A DNA stretch of 7,976 bases, taken from NCBI GenBank assembly GCA_002362135.1, contig DETO01000104.1:1088-9063 (forward strand). The letters run 5' to 3'. This document shows positions 1-5,426 of this stretch, one piece after another. The DNA is from Ruminococcus sp. UBA3286 (GTDB lineage Bacteria; Bacillota; Clostridia; Oscillospirales; Ruminococcaceae). Made by a program: the position numbers and the translations under genes. Position 1 is the stretch's first letter, and each line of letters starts with the position of its first letter. The notes beneath the pieces are model-generated. The model was not told where the DNA came from. It saw only the letters and a program-made list of their open reading frames with translations, and did not search any database.

Positions 1-1155
1 GAAGGCTGGATGGCTGAACATATGCTTATCCTCGGCGTTCAGAAGCCCGACGGCGATACAAAGTATGTATGTGCCGCATTCCCGTCTGCCTGCGGTAAAA
101 CTAACCTCGCTATGCTTATTCCTCCGGAGGGATACCTCAAGGACGGCTACAAGGTATTCACAGTAGGCGACGATATCGCATGGCTCAAACCCGGCAAGGA
201 CGGCAGACTCTACGCTATCAACCCTGAGAACGGCTTCTTCGGCGTTGCTCCCGGAACTAATGCAAAGTCCAACTACAACGCTCTTGCTTCCACAATGAAG
301 AACGCTATCTTCACAAACGTTGCTCTCAACAATGCTGAGAACACTGTTTGGTGGGAAGGTCTCGACAAGAATCCTCCTGAGGACGCTACAGAGTGGACTG
401 GTATCAAGACGAACGGCAAGGAGTGGACTTCTCAGGTCGGCGCAGACGGCAAGAACAAGAAGCTTGCTCACCCGAACTCACGTTTCACTGCTCCGGCTGT
501 AAACTGCCCCTGCATTTCACCTGAATTCGACAATCCCGAGGGCGTTCCGATTTCCGCTATCGTATTCGGCGGACGTCGTGCTTCCACAACTCCTCTCGTA
601 TATCAGTCATTCGACTGGACTCACGGTACTTATGTAGGTTCGGCTGTATCTTCCGAGACAACAGCAGCGGCAGCAGGCGCAGTAGGCGTTCTCCGTCACG
701 ATCCTATGGCTATGAAGCCTTTCATCGGCTACAATGTAGGCGATTATTGGGCTCATTGGCTTGAAATGGGCGAAAAGCTCGGCGATAAGGCTCCTAAGAT
801 ATTCAATGTAAACTGGTTCAAGCAGGACGAGAACGGCAACTTCATCTGGCCCGGATTCGGCGACAATATGCGTGTTCTCGACTGGATCATCAAGAGATGC
901 GAAGGCAAGGTTGACGCTGACGAAACAGCTATCGGCTATCTGCCTAAGAAGGGCGACATCAATGTTGCAGGCATCGAAGATGAAGTAACACCTGAGATCA
1001 TGGATAAGCTTCTCAACGTTGATACAGACCTCTGGAAGGCTGAGATCGCTGAGATGAGAAGATACTACAACGACGATATCGCTGCTAAGGGCGGCAAGAT
1101 TCCTGCTGCTCTTTACGAAGAGCTTGATAAACTCGAAGCTCGTCTCAACAAGTAA
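1..1155 (+). CDS. pckG: Phosphoenolpyruvate carboxykinase (GTP), 5' end cut by the window
   Basis: Interconverts oxaloacetate + GTP with phosphoenolpyruvate + CO2 + GDP in the cytosol. In rumen and gut Firmicutes it often runs towards oxaloacetate, feeding succinate formation, or it serves gluconeogenesis. The frame is open from base 1 (reads EGW, then MAEHMLILG), so the ATG at 10 is internal and roughly 220-250 N-terminal residues of a ~600-residue enzyme lie outside. Seen in the sequence: the P-loop/kinase-1 motif FPSACGKTN (bases 79-105) with the reactive Cys of the GTP class, the metal-binding VGDDIAWLK, the NPENGFFGVAPGT segment, FGGRR for substrate phosphate, and NVNWF plus FIWPGFGDN, which form the guanine pocket typical of the GTP family rather than the ATP family. 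The stop TAA is followed 33 bases later by a strong terminator. Family identity is near certain; the direction of flux is inference. Confidence 0.97.
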   Translation, partial: EGWMAEHMLILGVQKPDGDTKYVCAAFPSACGKTNLAMLIPPEGYLKDGYKVFTVGDDIAWLKPGKDGRLYAINPENGFFGVAPGTNAKSNYNALASTMKNAIFTNVALNNAENTVWWEGLDKNPPEDATEWTGIKTNGKEWTSQVGADGKNKKLAHPNSRFTAPAVNCPCISPEFDNPEGVPISAIVFGGRRASTTPLVYQSFDWTHGTYVGSAVSSETTAAAAGAVGVLRHDPMAMKPFIGYNVGDYWAHWLEMGEKLGDKAPKIFNVNWFKQDENGNFIWPGFGDNMRVLDWIIKRCEGKVDADETAIGYLPKKGDINVAGIEDEVTPEIMDKLLNVDTDLWKAEIAEMRRYYNDDIAAKGGKIPAALYEELDKLEARLNK

Positions 1156-1188
1156 TAAAAGCTGATTTTTCGGCTGTAATAAAAAATT

Positions 1189-1215
1189 CTCCCCGAATAT
1201 TCGGGGAGTTTTTTT
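1189..1215. terminator. Bidirectional intrinsic terminator after pckG
   Basis: Bases 1189-1208 are a perfect 20-base palindrome, CTCCCCGAATATTCGGGGAG. A 7-T run (1209-1215) follows on the plus strand, and A6 just upstream (1181-1186) gives a U run for minus-strand transcripts. It ends pckG and also the convergent SLOG gene, whose TAA stop (1214-1216) overlaps the plus-strand T run. Confidence 0.93.
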
Positions 1216-1696
1216 ATTTGTCGCGCATGAAATTGATTATGTCGATATGTTTCTTTCGCGCCATATTGACTGTCTGAGCCGTTCCGCTGTGGAAATTTTT
1301 AGGATTCCAGTAGCAGAAGCAAATATCGGCGCATTCAACAAGCCGAGCGTTGCGCGCTTTCATGCAGCCCTTGTAATAATATTGAGAAGTATATTCTATA
1401 TGATCGGCGTTGGAAAGGATTCTGTAAAAGATCCACTTGTCCTGATCTGACCATTTGGCGGTCTGCTCCTCGTTAGAGCATGGCAGTATCAGATGCAGAC
1501 GGATATGCGGATAAATGCTCCGCAGCTTAATGACAGTCAGCGCCGCGAGAGTATCCCAGCCGAGCGCGCCGCCTGCATAAAAATCCGTCAGACCATAATT
1601 TGTTATATATTTTTCAAGAGTATTATAAAGCGTTTGTTTTAGTTTTATTATATCTCCCGAAATATTTCTGTGACCTGTAAAACACGCTGATTTCAT
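1214..1696 (-). CDS. SLOG-family protein, YpsA/DUF1273-like (Rossmann-type nucleotide-binding fold)
   Basis: Small cytosolic protein of about 160 residues. An early CFTGHR motif (about residues 5-10) is followed by YAGGALGWDTLAA (about 40-52), a central LILPC strand, RNARLVECAD (about 115-124) and SGTAQTVNMA (about 137-146). This order of glycine-rich loops is that of the YpsA/DUF1273 branch of the SLOG superfamily, whose members are predicted to bind or process nucleotide-like ligands; the exact substrate is unknown. I start it at the ATG (1694-1696). A GTG three codons upstream (1703-1705) is in frame but forms part of the likely Shine-Dalgarno AGGTGA. It has a perfect consensus promoter (1755-1783) and faces a divergent HTH regulator, which may control it. 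The family call is good; any defence, stress or signalling role is inference from the family and from the neighbouring regulator and toxin-antitoxin genes. Confidence 0.88.
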   Translation of the reverse strand: MKSACFTGHRNISGDIIKLKQTLYNTLEKYITNYGLTDFYAGGALGWDTLAALTVIKLRSIYPHIRLHLILPCSNEEQTAKWSDQDKWIFYRILSNADHIEYTSQYYYKGCMKARNARLVECADICFCYWNPKNFHSGTAQTVNMARKKHIDIINFMRDK

Positions 1697-1700
1697 AATT

Positions 1701-1706
1701 TTCACC
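1701..1706 (-). promoter_or_regulatory. Ribosome binding site that decides the SLOG start
   Basis: On the minus strand AGGTGA lies about 5 bases before the ATG at 1696. The competing GTG start falls inside this motif and would have no good site of its own. Confidence 0.65.
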
Positions 1707-1754
1707 TGCCTTATTGTATTTAAAACAATTTTTATAGACTTTCAGTTAATATAC

Positions 1755-1783
1755 ATTATATATCAAAAGATTAATATTGTCAA
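1755..1783 (-). promoter_or_regulatory. Perfect sigma-70/sigma-A promoter for the SLOG gene
   Basis: Read on the minus strand: TTGACA (1783-1778), a 17-base spacer, then TATAAT (1760-1755). Every hexamer base matches consensus. Expected transcript start is near 1748, giving a leader of about 50 bases. The -35 box lies only about 40 bases upstream of the HTH gene's start on the other strand, so a regulator bound here could affect both genes. Confidence 0.88.
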
Positions 1784-1824
1784 GTAAATATGATAAAATA
1801 ATTTATAAAGGCGGGTGGAATTGT

Positions 1825-2055
1825 ATGAAAGAGGAATATTTTGAAAAATATCGCAGAATAGGTTTGAAGATAAGTTATTACAGAAGATTAAAAAATATTA
1901 CGCAAGAACAATTAGCAGAAAAAATTGATAAGAGTACAGCGTTTATTGGTGCAATTGAAGCTCCTAATATGGCAAGAGCCTTATCATTAGATACGTTATT
2001 TGATATTTCCGAGGCTCTTGATGTTCCGCCTTATAAATTTCTTATTGATGACTGA
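1825..2055 (+). CDS. XRE-family helix-turn-helix transcriptional regulator
   Basis: A 76-residue protein made almost wholly of one Cro/CI (HTH_3/XRE) domain: RIGLKISYYRRLKNITQEQL begins it, with the turn TQEQLAEKIDKSTAFIGAIE (about residues 26-45) and a closing LDTLFDISEALDVPPYKFL helix pair. It has no separate ligand or dimerisation domain, so it probably acts as a simple DNA-binding dimer. Start chosen at ATG 1825, preceded by AAAGGCGGGTGG with a 6-base gap; a longer frame from TTG at 1777 would run through the SLOG promoter's -35 box and lacks a ribosome site. The gene is visibly richer in A/T codons (AAA, GAA, TTA, ATA) than pckG, consistent with later acquisition. It is divergent from the SLOG gene and upstream of the toxin-antitoxin pair; autoregulation and control of the SLOG gene are plausible but unproven. 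I see no convincing promoter of its own. Confidence 0.88.
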   Translation: MKEEYFEKYRRIGLKISYYRRLKNITQEQLAEKIDKSTAFIGAIEAPNMARALSLDTLFDISEALDVPPYKFLIDD

Positions 2056-2081
2056 GACGACGAAATAATTATTCCAAATCC

Positions 2082-2110
2082 TTGACTTCACGCATATGGT
2101 GTGGTAAAAT
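2082..2110 (+). promoter_or_regulatory. Promoter of the toxin-antitoxin operon
   Basis: TTGACT (2082-2087), 17-base spacer, TAAAAT (2105-2110), with a TGG just before the -10 box (extended -10). The spacer holds CATATG (2093-2098) flanked by CAC and GTG, a weak, off-centre candidate operator; autorepression is usual for such systems but is not shown here. Confidence 0.78.
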
Positions 2111-2149
2111 AAAATCAAAAAGAAATGCATCTGCAAGGAGGAATTTATC

Positions 2150-2353
2150 ATGTTGAATACAAGAGATTACGCCGAATGCGTATTGAATACTTTGAATGAT
2201 GAACAGCTGATCGATTTCCTGCGATTATTCGCTGATGACGCTACATTGGCAAGATTTGAGAGCGATAAGATCGCAAATGGAATGCAGCAGAAGCGTTATA
2301 GCAGTTTTAGTGAGATTTTAGCAGAGATCGACGCGGAGGACGATGATGAATAA
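2150..2353 (+). CDS. Antitoxin of a YafQ/RelE-type toxin-antitoxin pair
   Basis: A 67-residue acidic protein directly upstream of, and overlapping, a YafQ-family toxin. Its C-terminal third, from YSSFSEILAEIDAEDDDE (residues 50-67), resembles the toxin-wrapping tail of RelB/DinJ-type antitoxins, which neutralises the toxin by covering its active site. The N-terminal half (LNDEQLIDFLRLFADD, about 15-30) is helical and does not read as a classic ribbon-helix-helix DNA-binding domain, so autoregulation could differ from DinJ-YafQ. AAGGAGG (2135-2141) sits 8 bases before the ATG, and an extended -10 promoter lies just upstream. Its role rests mostly on position and the C-terminal tail. Confidence 0.82.
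   Translation: MLNTRDYAECVLNTLNDEQLIDFLRLFADDATLARFESDKIANGMQQKRYSSFSEILAEIDAEDDDE
2335..2345 (+). promoter_or_regulatory. Ribosome binding site deciding the toxin start
   Basis: GGAGG (2335-2339) lies inside the antitoxin's last codons, 6 bases before ATG 2346 but only 3 before the adjacent ATG 2343. The second ATG is therefore preferred. Coupling to translation of the antitoxin is likely. Confidence 0.6.
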
Positions 2354-2633
2354 ACCGCTGTACGATGTTGAAATGACTTCTGTTTTTCGTAAAGAACTCA
2401 AAAAAGCCAAGAAACGGGGGCTTGATTTACGATTAATGGAGGAAGTTATCACTAAGCTGCAAAACGGCGAGCCGCTTCCCGTTAAGAATAAAGACCATGC
2501 TCTTTCGGGTAACTGGAGCAACCATCGTGAGTGCCATATTCAGCCGGATTGGCTGCTGGTCTATCGTGTGATCGAGAACGAGTTGATTCTTTTGCTTGTT
2601 CGTACAGGTACGCATAATGATTTGAATTTTTAG
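2346..2633 (+). CDS. yafQ: YafQ-family type II toxin (RelE superfamily mRNA interferase)
   Basis: A 95-residue RelE-fold ribonuclease, predicted to cut mRNA on the ribosome when not bound by its antitoxin. Seen: TSVFRKELKKAKKRGLDL at the N-terminus, NGEPLPVKNKDHALSGNW, RECHIQPDWLLVYR, and a final VRTGTHNDLNF. Family catalytic positions are present: His51, His64, Asp68-Trp69, Arg86, His90 and a terminal Phe95, equivalent to E. coli YafQ H50, H63, D67-W68, R83, H87 and F91. All active-site residues are therefore retained and the toxin is probably functional. The reading frame overlaps the antitoxin's end by 8 bases (11 if ATG 2343 is used), the usual coupled arrangement. A 13-bp-stem terminator follows about 30 bases after the stop. 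Confidence 0.93.
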   Translation: MNKPLYDVEMTSVFRKELKKAKKRGLDLRLMEEVITKLQNGEPLPVKNKDHALSGNWSNHRECHIQPDWLLVYRVIENELILLLVRTGTHNDLNF

Positions 2634-2663
2634 AGCTTGTCCTTAGGATCAACATACCCTAAA

Positions 2664-2696
2664 CAAAACCTCTCCGATTTTCGCGGAGAGGTTTTG
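2664..2696. terminator. Bidirectional terminator between the toxin gene and trpB
   Basis: A perfect 13-bp stem: CAAAACCTCTCCG (2664-2676) pairs with CGGAGAGGTTTTG (2684-2696) around a 7-base loop. The A4/T4 runs sit at the base of the stem, so it can stop transcripts from either side. It lies 30 bases beyond the toxin stop and 30 bases beyond the convergent trpB stop. Confidence 0.85.
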
Positions 2697-2726
2697 CTAT
2701 AGCGCGGTTATTTGGATTACAGAATT

Positions 2727-4100
2727 TTAGTCGATTTTCGGCAGATTTGCAATAGACTTCTGAAGTTCTTCGTCGGTAGGGATATAGTCGCTCATTTTGC
2801 CGTCGTTGTATGCGGCGTAAGCGTACATATCGAAATAGCCCGTTCCCGTAAGTCCGAAGAGAATCGTCTTTTCCTCACCTGTTTCCTTGCATTTGAGAGC
2901 CTCGTCAATAGCCGCTTTGATAGCATGGCTGCTTTCGGGAGCGGGGAGGATTCCCTCAACTCTTGCGAATTTCTGCGCAGCCTCAAATACAGCTGTCTGC
3001 TCAACAGAAGTAGCCTCCATGAGACCCTGATCATAAAGTTCGGAAAGAATAGAACTCATTCCGTGATATCTCAGACCGCCTGCATGATTTGCGGAAGGCA
3101 TAAATCCGCTGCCGAGGGTATACATTTTCTGGAGAGGGCAAACCTTACCCGTATCGCAGAAATCATAAGCATAAACGCCGCGTGTAAGGCTCGGGCATGA
3201 AGCGGGTTCAACGGCAACGATCTTGTAATTCGCCTCGCCGCGGAGTTTTTCGCCCATAAACGGAGCGATAAGTCCGCCGAGGTTCGAACCGCCGCCTGCG
3301 CAGCCGATGATAACGTCGGGCTTGATTCCGTACTTATCCATAGCGGTCTTTGTTTCGAGACCGATAACAGTCTGATGCAGAAGAACCTGCGAAAGAACGC
3401 TTCCGAGAACATAGCGGTAGCCTTCGGAAGTGGTAGCGGCTTCAACCGCTTCGGAGATAGCGCAGCCAAGGCTTCCGTTAGTATCGGGGAATTCCGCGAG
3501 AATTTTCTTGCCGACTTCCGTAGTCATAGAGGGCGACGGAGTAACGCTTGCGCCGTATGTGCGCATAACTTCGCGGCGGAAAGGCTTCTGCTCGTAGGAA
3601 ACCTTTACCATATAGACTTTACAGTCCAGATCAAAGTATGAGCAAGCCATTGAAAGAGCAGTACCCCACTGACCTGCGCCCGTCTCGGTCGTAACGCCCT
3701 TGAGACCCTGCTTTTTGGCGTAGTAAGCCTGCGCTATTGCGGAATTCAGCTTATGGCTGCCGCTGGTGTTGTTGCCTTCGAATTTGTAGTAGATCTTTGC
3801 AGGCGTATCCAGCGCTTTTTCAAGGCAGTATGCGCGTACAAGGGGAGACGGACGGTACATTTTATAGAAACCGAGTATCTCTTCGGGAATGTCGATATAA
3901 GGCGTAGTATCGTCAAGCTCCTGCTTTACGAGTTCATCGCAGAATACTGCGCCCAGCTCTTTGGCAGTTACAGGCTTTCCCGTTGCAGGATTGAGCAGGG
4001 GAGCAGGCTTTTTCTTCATATCAGCGCGGACGTTGTACCACTGTTTGGGCAGTTCATCTTCCGAAAGGTAGATTTTGTATGGGATATTCTCTTTGGACAT
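2727..4100 (-). CDS. trpB: TrpB2-type tryptophan synthase beta chain (PLP enzyme)
   Basis: A 457-residue pyridoxal-phosphate enzyme that condenses indole with L-serine to give L-tryptophan. Seen: RPSPLVRA (residues 83-90), the PLP lysine in NNTSGSHKLN (Lys117), the catalytic glutamate in ETGAGQWG (Glu139), the phosphate-binding GGGSN loop (269-273), and GLTGTGYFD near the C-terminus. The N-terminal extension of about 80 residues, with Lys-Pro-rich text, and the total length above the ~400 of classical TrpB1 mark the TrpB2 class, which usually works without TrpA. No trpA or other trp gene is nearby, so salvage of free indole is the likely role (inference). AAGGAG (4109-4114) is 8 bases before the ATG. 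A perfect consensus promoter and a short palindromic leader precede it. It is convergent with the toxin-antitoxin operon across a shared terminator. Confidence 0.95.
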   Translation of the reverse strand: MSKENIPYKIYLSEDELPKQWYNVRADMKKKPAPLLNPATGKPVTAKELGAVFCDELVKQELDDTTPYIDIPEEILGFYKMYRPSPLVRAYCLEKALDTPAKIYYKFEGNNTSGSHKLNSAIAQAYYAKKQGLKGVTTETGAGQWGTALSMACSYFDLDCKVYMVKVSYEQKPFRREVMRTYGASVTPSPSMTTEVGKKILAEFPDTNGSLGCAISEAVEAATTSEGYRYVLGSVLSQVLLHQTVIGLETKTAMDKYGIKPDVIIGCAGGGSNLGGLIAPFMGEKLRGEANYKIVAVEPASCPSLTRGVYAYDFCDTGKVCPLQKMYTLGSGFMPSANHAGGLRYHGMSSILSELYDQGLMEATSVEQTAVFEAAQKFARVEGILPAPESSHAIKAAIDEALKCKETGEEKTILFGLTGTGYFDMYAYAAYNDGKMSDYIPTDEELQKSIANLPKID

Positions 4101-4119
4101 AAGTATTACTCCTTTTTAC

Positions 4120-4139
4120 AGAATTCGGGTTTGAATTCT
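4120..4139. promoter_or_regulatory. Short palindrome in the trpB leader
   Basis: AGAATTC (4120-4126) and GAATTCT (4133-4139) form a perfect 7-bp inverted repeat with a 6-base centre. It lies about +6 to +25 from the predicted start of the trpB transcript and ends 5 bases before the ribosome binding site. It could be an operator or a small hairpin near the start signal; its function is unknown. Confidence 0.5.
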
Positions 4140-4150
4140 TAATTACTTAT

Positions 4151-4179
4151 ATTATAGCATAAATGTTCTCGTATGTCAA
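4151..4179 (-). promoter_or_regulatory. Perfect consensus promoter of trpB
   Basis: On the minus strand TTGACA (4179-4174), a 17-base spacer, TATAAT (4156-4151), plus TGC before the -10 box (extended -10). Predicted transcript start is near 4144, giving a leader of about 44 bases. Confidence 0.9.
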
Positions 4180-4219
4180 TGGCGTATTTTAGTTTTATAT
4201 GAAACTTCTTTTCATTCAA

Positions 4220-4330
4220 TGTAGGGTTGTGTAGGGTTGCAGGGTATTTTCTATTCTATCGTATAAAAAAATGAAAGAAAAAAATATATATAGTACCTGA
4301 AAAACCATGCAAACCCTACATAACCCTACA
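4220..4330. repeat. 111-bp element with inverted ends built from tandem TGTAGGGTT units
   Basis: The left end holds an exact tandem decamer, TGTAGGGTTG at 4220-4229 and 4230-4239. The right end (4309-4330) holds the reverse complement: two ACCCTACA units in tandem. Aligning the ends as inverted repeats, similarity continues inward to about 4251 and 4298 with a few mismatches or one-base gaps, so each arm is about 33 bases. The core is A/T-rich and has no credible gene (the longest start reads nine codons). The element begins with TG and ends with CA, like many transposon ends, but I see no clear target-site duplication. It sits between the divergent trpB and RING-gene promoters. It may be a small non-autonomous element, a stable hairpin, or a cluster of regulator sites; nothing here decides between them. 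Confidence 0.75.
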
Positions 4331-4371
4331 CATAATCGTTTGATTGGAAAAGAGCAGAGTTATTTATTCAG

Positions 4372-4445
4372 TAATTCCTTAATAACCTATTGATTTTTCA
4401 CTTTGATATGTGTTATAATAAGAAGAACACGTATTTAAGGAATTA
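4372..4445. repeat. 11-bp inverted repeat framing the RING-gene promoter
   Basis: TAATTCCTTAA (4372-4382) and TTAAGGAATTA (4435-4445) are exact reverse complements separated by 52 bases that contain the whole promoter. The right copy ends 5 bases before the ribosome binding site. Possible paired operator or leader structure; the A/T-rich sequence makes chance possible. Confidence 0.5.
4390..4419 (+). promoter_or_regulatory. Extended -10 promoter of the RING-CPBP operon
   Basis: TGTTATAAT (4411-4419) is a full extended -10 box with a consensus TATAAT. A partial -35, TTGATT (4390-4395), lies 18 bases upstream. Predicted transcript start is near 4426, giving a 40-base leader. Confidence 0.75.
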
Positions 4446-4465
4446 TTTTCAGGAGGATTTTTTTA

Positions 4466-5413
4466 ATGAGATATATCGGAGAAACCTGCGCTCTATGCGG
4501 ACTTGCGTTTACCGAAAGCGACGATGTGGTCGTATGCCCCGAATGCGGCTCGCCTCATCATCGCGGCTGCTATAATAAAAACGGCTGCTGCGCCAAGGCG
4601 GAACTTCATGCGGAGGGCTATAAATGGCAGAGCAATACCATAAATAAAAAAATCAGCGACGCGGACGTTGACGTATATATTAACTGTCCTCGCTGCGGTT
4701 CGCGGAATTCCCCGGAAAATGAGAGATGCGAAAGCTGCGGCGCGGTACTTTCGGAGGAGGAAAGAACTTCCGAAGGCGGAAATCAGACTACGGGAAATCC
4801 GTTTCTCGATCAGATAATGAAACTCGACCCCAACGAAAATCTCGGCGGAATACGCCTGAAAGAAGCGGTCGGATTCGTTCGTTCGAATTTATTGTACTAT
4901 ATACCGATGTTCCGGCAAATGTTCGCGATGGGCAGGAAAATTTCATTCAATTTTATCTGCTTCATATTTCCGCCTGTTTATTTCGCAAACAGGCGAATGT
5001 GGTCATGGGCGATACTTACGGCGATTCTTTCGGTTTTGCTGTCAATGCCTTTAACGATAAGCTATTTTGTAAGCGCAGGACTGGAGAACGGCGGTATATC
5101 GCTGTTTTCGCAAAGCGTAAACAACGCCGTCTTAGAGAACAGTCATATGCTGTCGACCCTTGTAAACATATGCAACATAGCTGATTTTGTAATGCGCGCA
5201 CTGATGTGTATGTTCGGAAATTATATTTACTATAAATTCATGATAAAGTCTGTCAAGCGGATAAAGGCTTCGGCAGGGGACGACGCGCCGGCTTATCTGG
5301 TTCGCGCAGGCGGAGTAAAACCGCTGAATTCGCTGCTTATAGTAATTATAATGTTTGCTATGACGATGGTATCCACGTTAGCTGTACAGTATCTGCTGGA
5401 AGCATTTTTGTGA
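4466..5413 (+). CDS. Membrane protein with N-terminal prokaryotic RING-finger and zinc-ribbon domains
   Basis: 315 residues. An N-terminal binuclear Cys/His domain reads C8-x2-C11, C24-x2-C27, H31/H32, C35 and C41/C42, matching the Prok-RING type (treble clef, one zinc site close to the next). A zinc ribbon follows: C74-x2-C77 and C88-x2-C91 (NCPRCGSRN, RCESCGAVL). A Ser/Glu/Gly/Asn-rich linker (about 96-125) leads to a membrane region with hydrophobic stretches near 160-175, 179-203, 230-256 and 288-312; the FIFPPVYFANRRMWSWAIL segment recalls DUF2628-type membrane proteins. There is no signal peptide, so the zinc modules should be cytosolic. AGGAGG (4451-4456) is 9 bases before the ATG. The next gene, a CPBP protease, begins 13 bases after the stop, so the two are one operon. 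Eukaryotic RINGs are often ubiquitin ligases, but no ubiquitin-like or E2 gene is here, so I infer protein binding at the membrane rather than ligase activity. Function unknown. Confidence 0.85.
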   Translation: MRYIGETCALCGLAFTESDDVVVCPECGSPHHRGCYNKNGCCAKAELHAEGYKWQSNTINKKISDADVDVYINCPRCGSRNSPENERCESCGAVLSEEERTSEGGNQTTGNPFLDQIMKLDPNENLGGIRLKEAVGFVRSNLLYYIPMFRQMFAMGRKISFNFICFIFPPVYFANRRMWSWAILTAILSVLLSMPLTISYFVSAGLENGGISLFSQSVNNAVLENSHMLSTLVNICNIADFVMRALMCMFGNYIYYKFMIKSVKRIKASAGDDAPAYLVRAGGVKPLNSLLIVIIMFAMTMVSTLAVQYLLEAFL

Positions 5414-5426
5414 TAAGGAGAGAGAA

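Noticed and set aside
1703..1705. GTG as start of the SLOG gene
   Set aside because: It lies within the AGGTGA ribosome site that serves the ATG nine bases on, and adds only three residues.
1777..1824. TTG-initiated extension of the HTH protein by 16 residues
   Set aside because: No ribosome site precedes TTG 1777, the extension lies outside the XRE domain, and it overlaps the divergent promoter. ATG 1825 has a good site.
2712..3200. Plus-strand open frame of 162 codons opposite trpB
   Set aside because: It is antisense to conserved trpB coding sequence, has no ribosome site and no recognisable domain. The same holds for other frames opposite trpB.
4101..4145. T-box or tryptophan attenuator in the trpB leader
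   Set aside because: The predicted leader is only about 44 bases, too short for a T-box, and holds no Trp-rich leader peptide or terminator.
4271..4300. Small nine-codon frame in the core of the TGTAGGGTT element
   Set aside because: Too short, no ribosome site and low-complexity A-rich sequence.
4220..4330. TRAP-type (G/U)AG repeats controlling trpB
   Set aside because: The repeats lie upstream of the trpB promoter and so are not in its transcript, and there are too few regularly spaced triplets.
4726..5184. Arg-rich open frame of 152 codons inside the RING gene
   Set aside because: Overlaps well-supported zinc and membrane coding sequence in another frame; composition is typical of a shadow frame.
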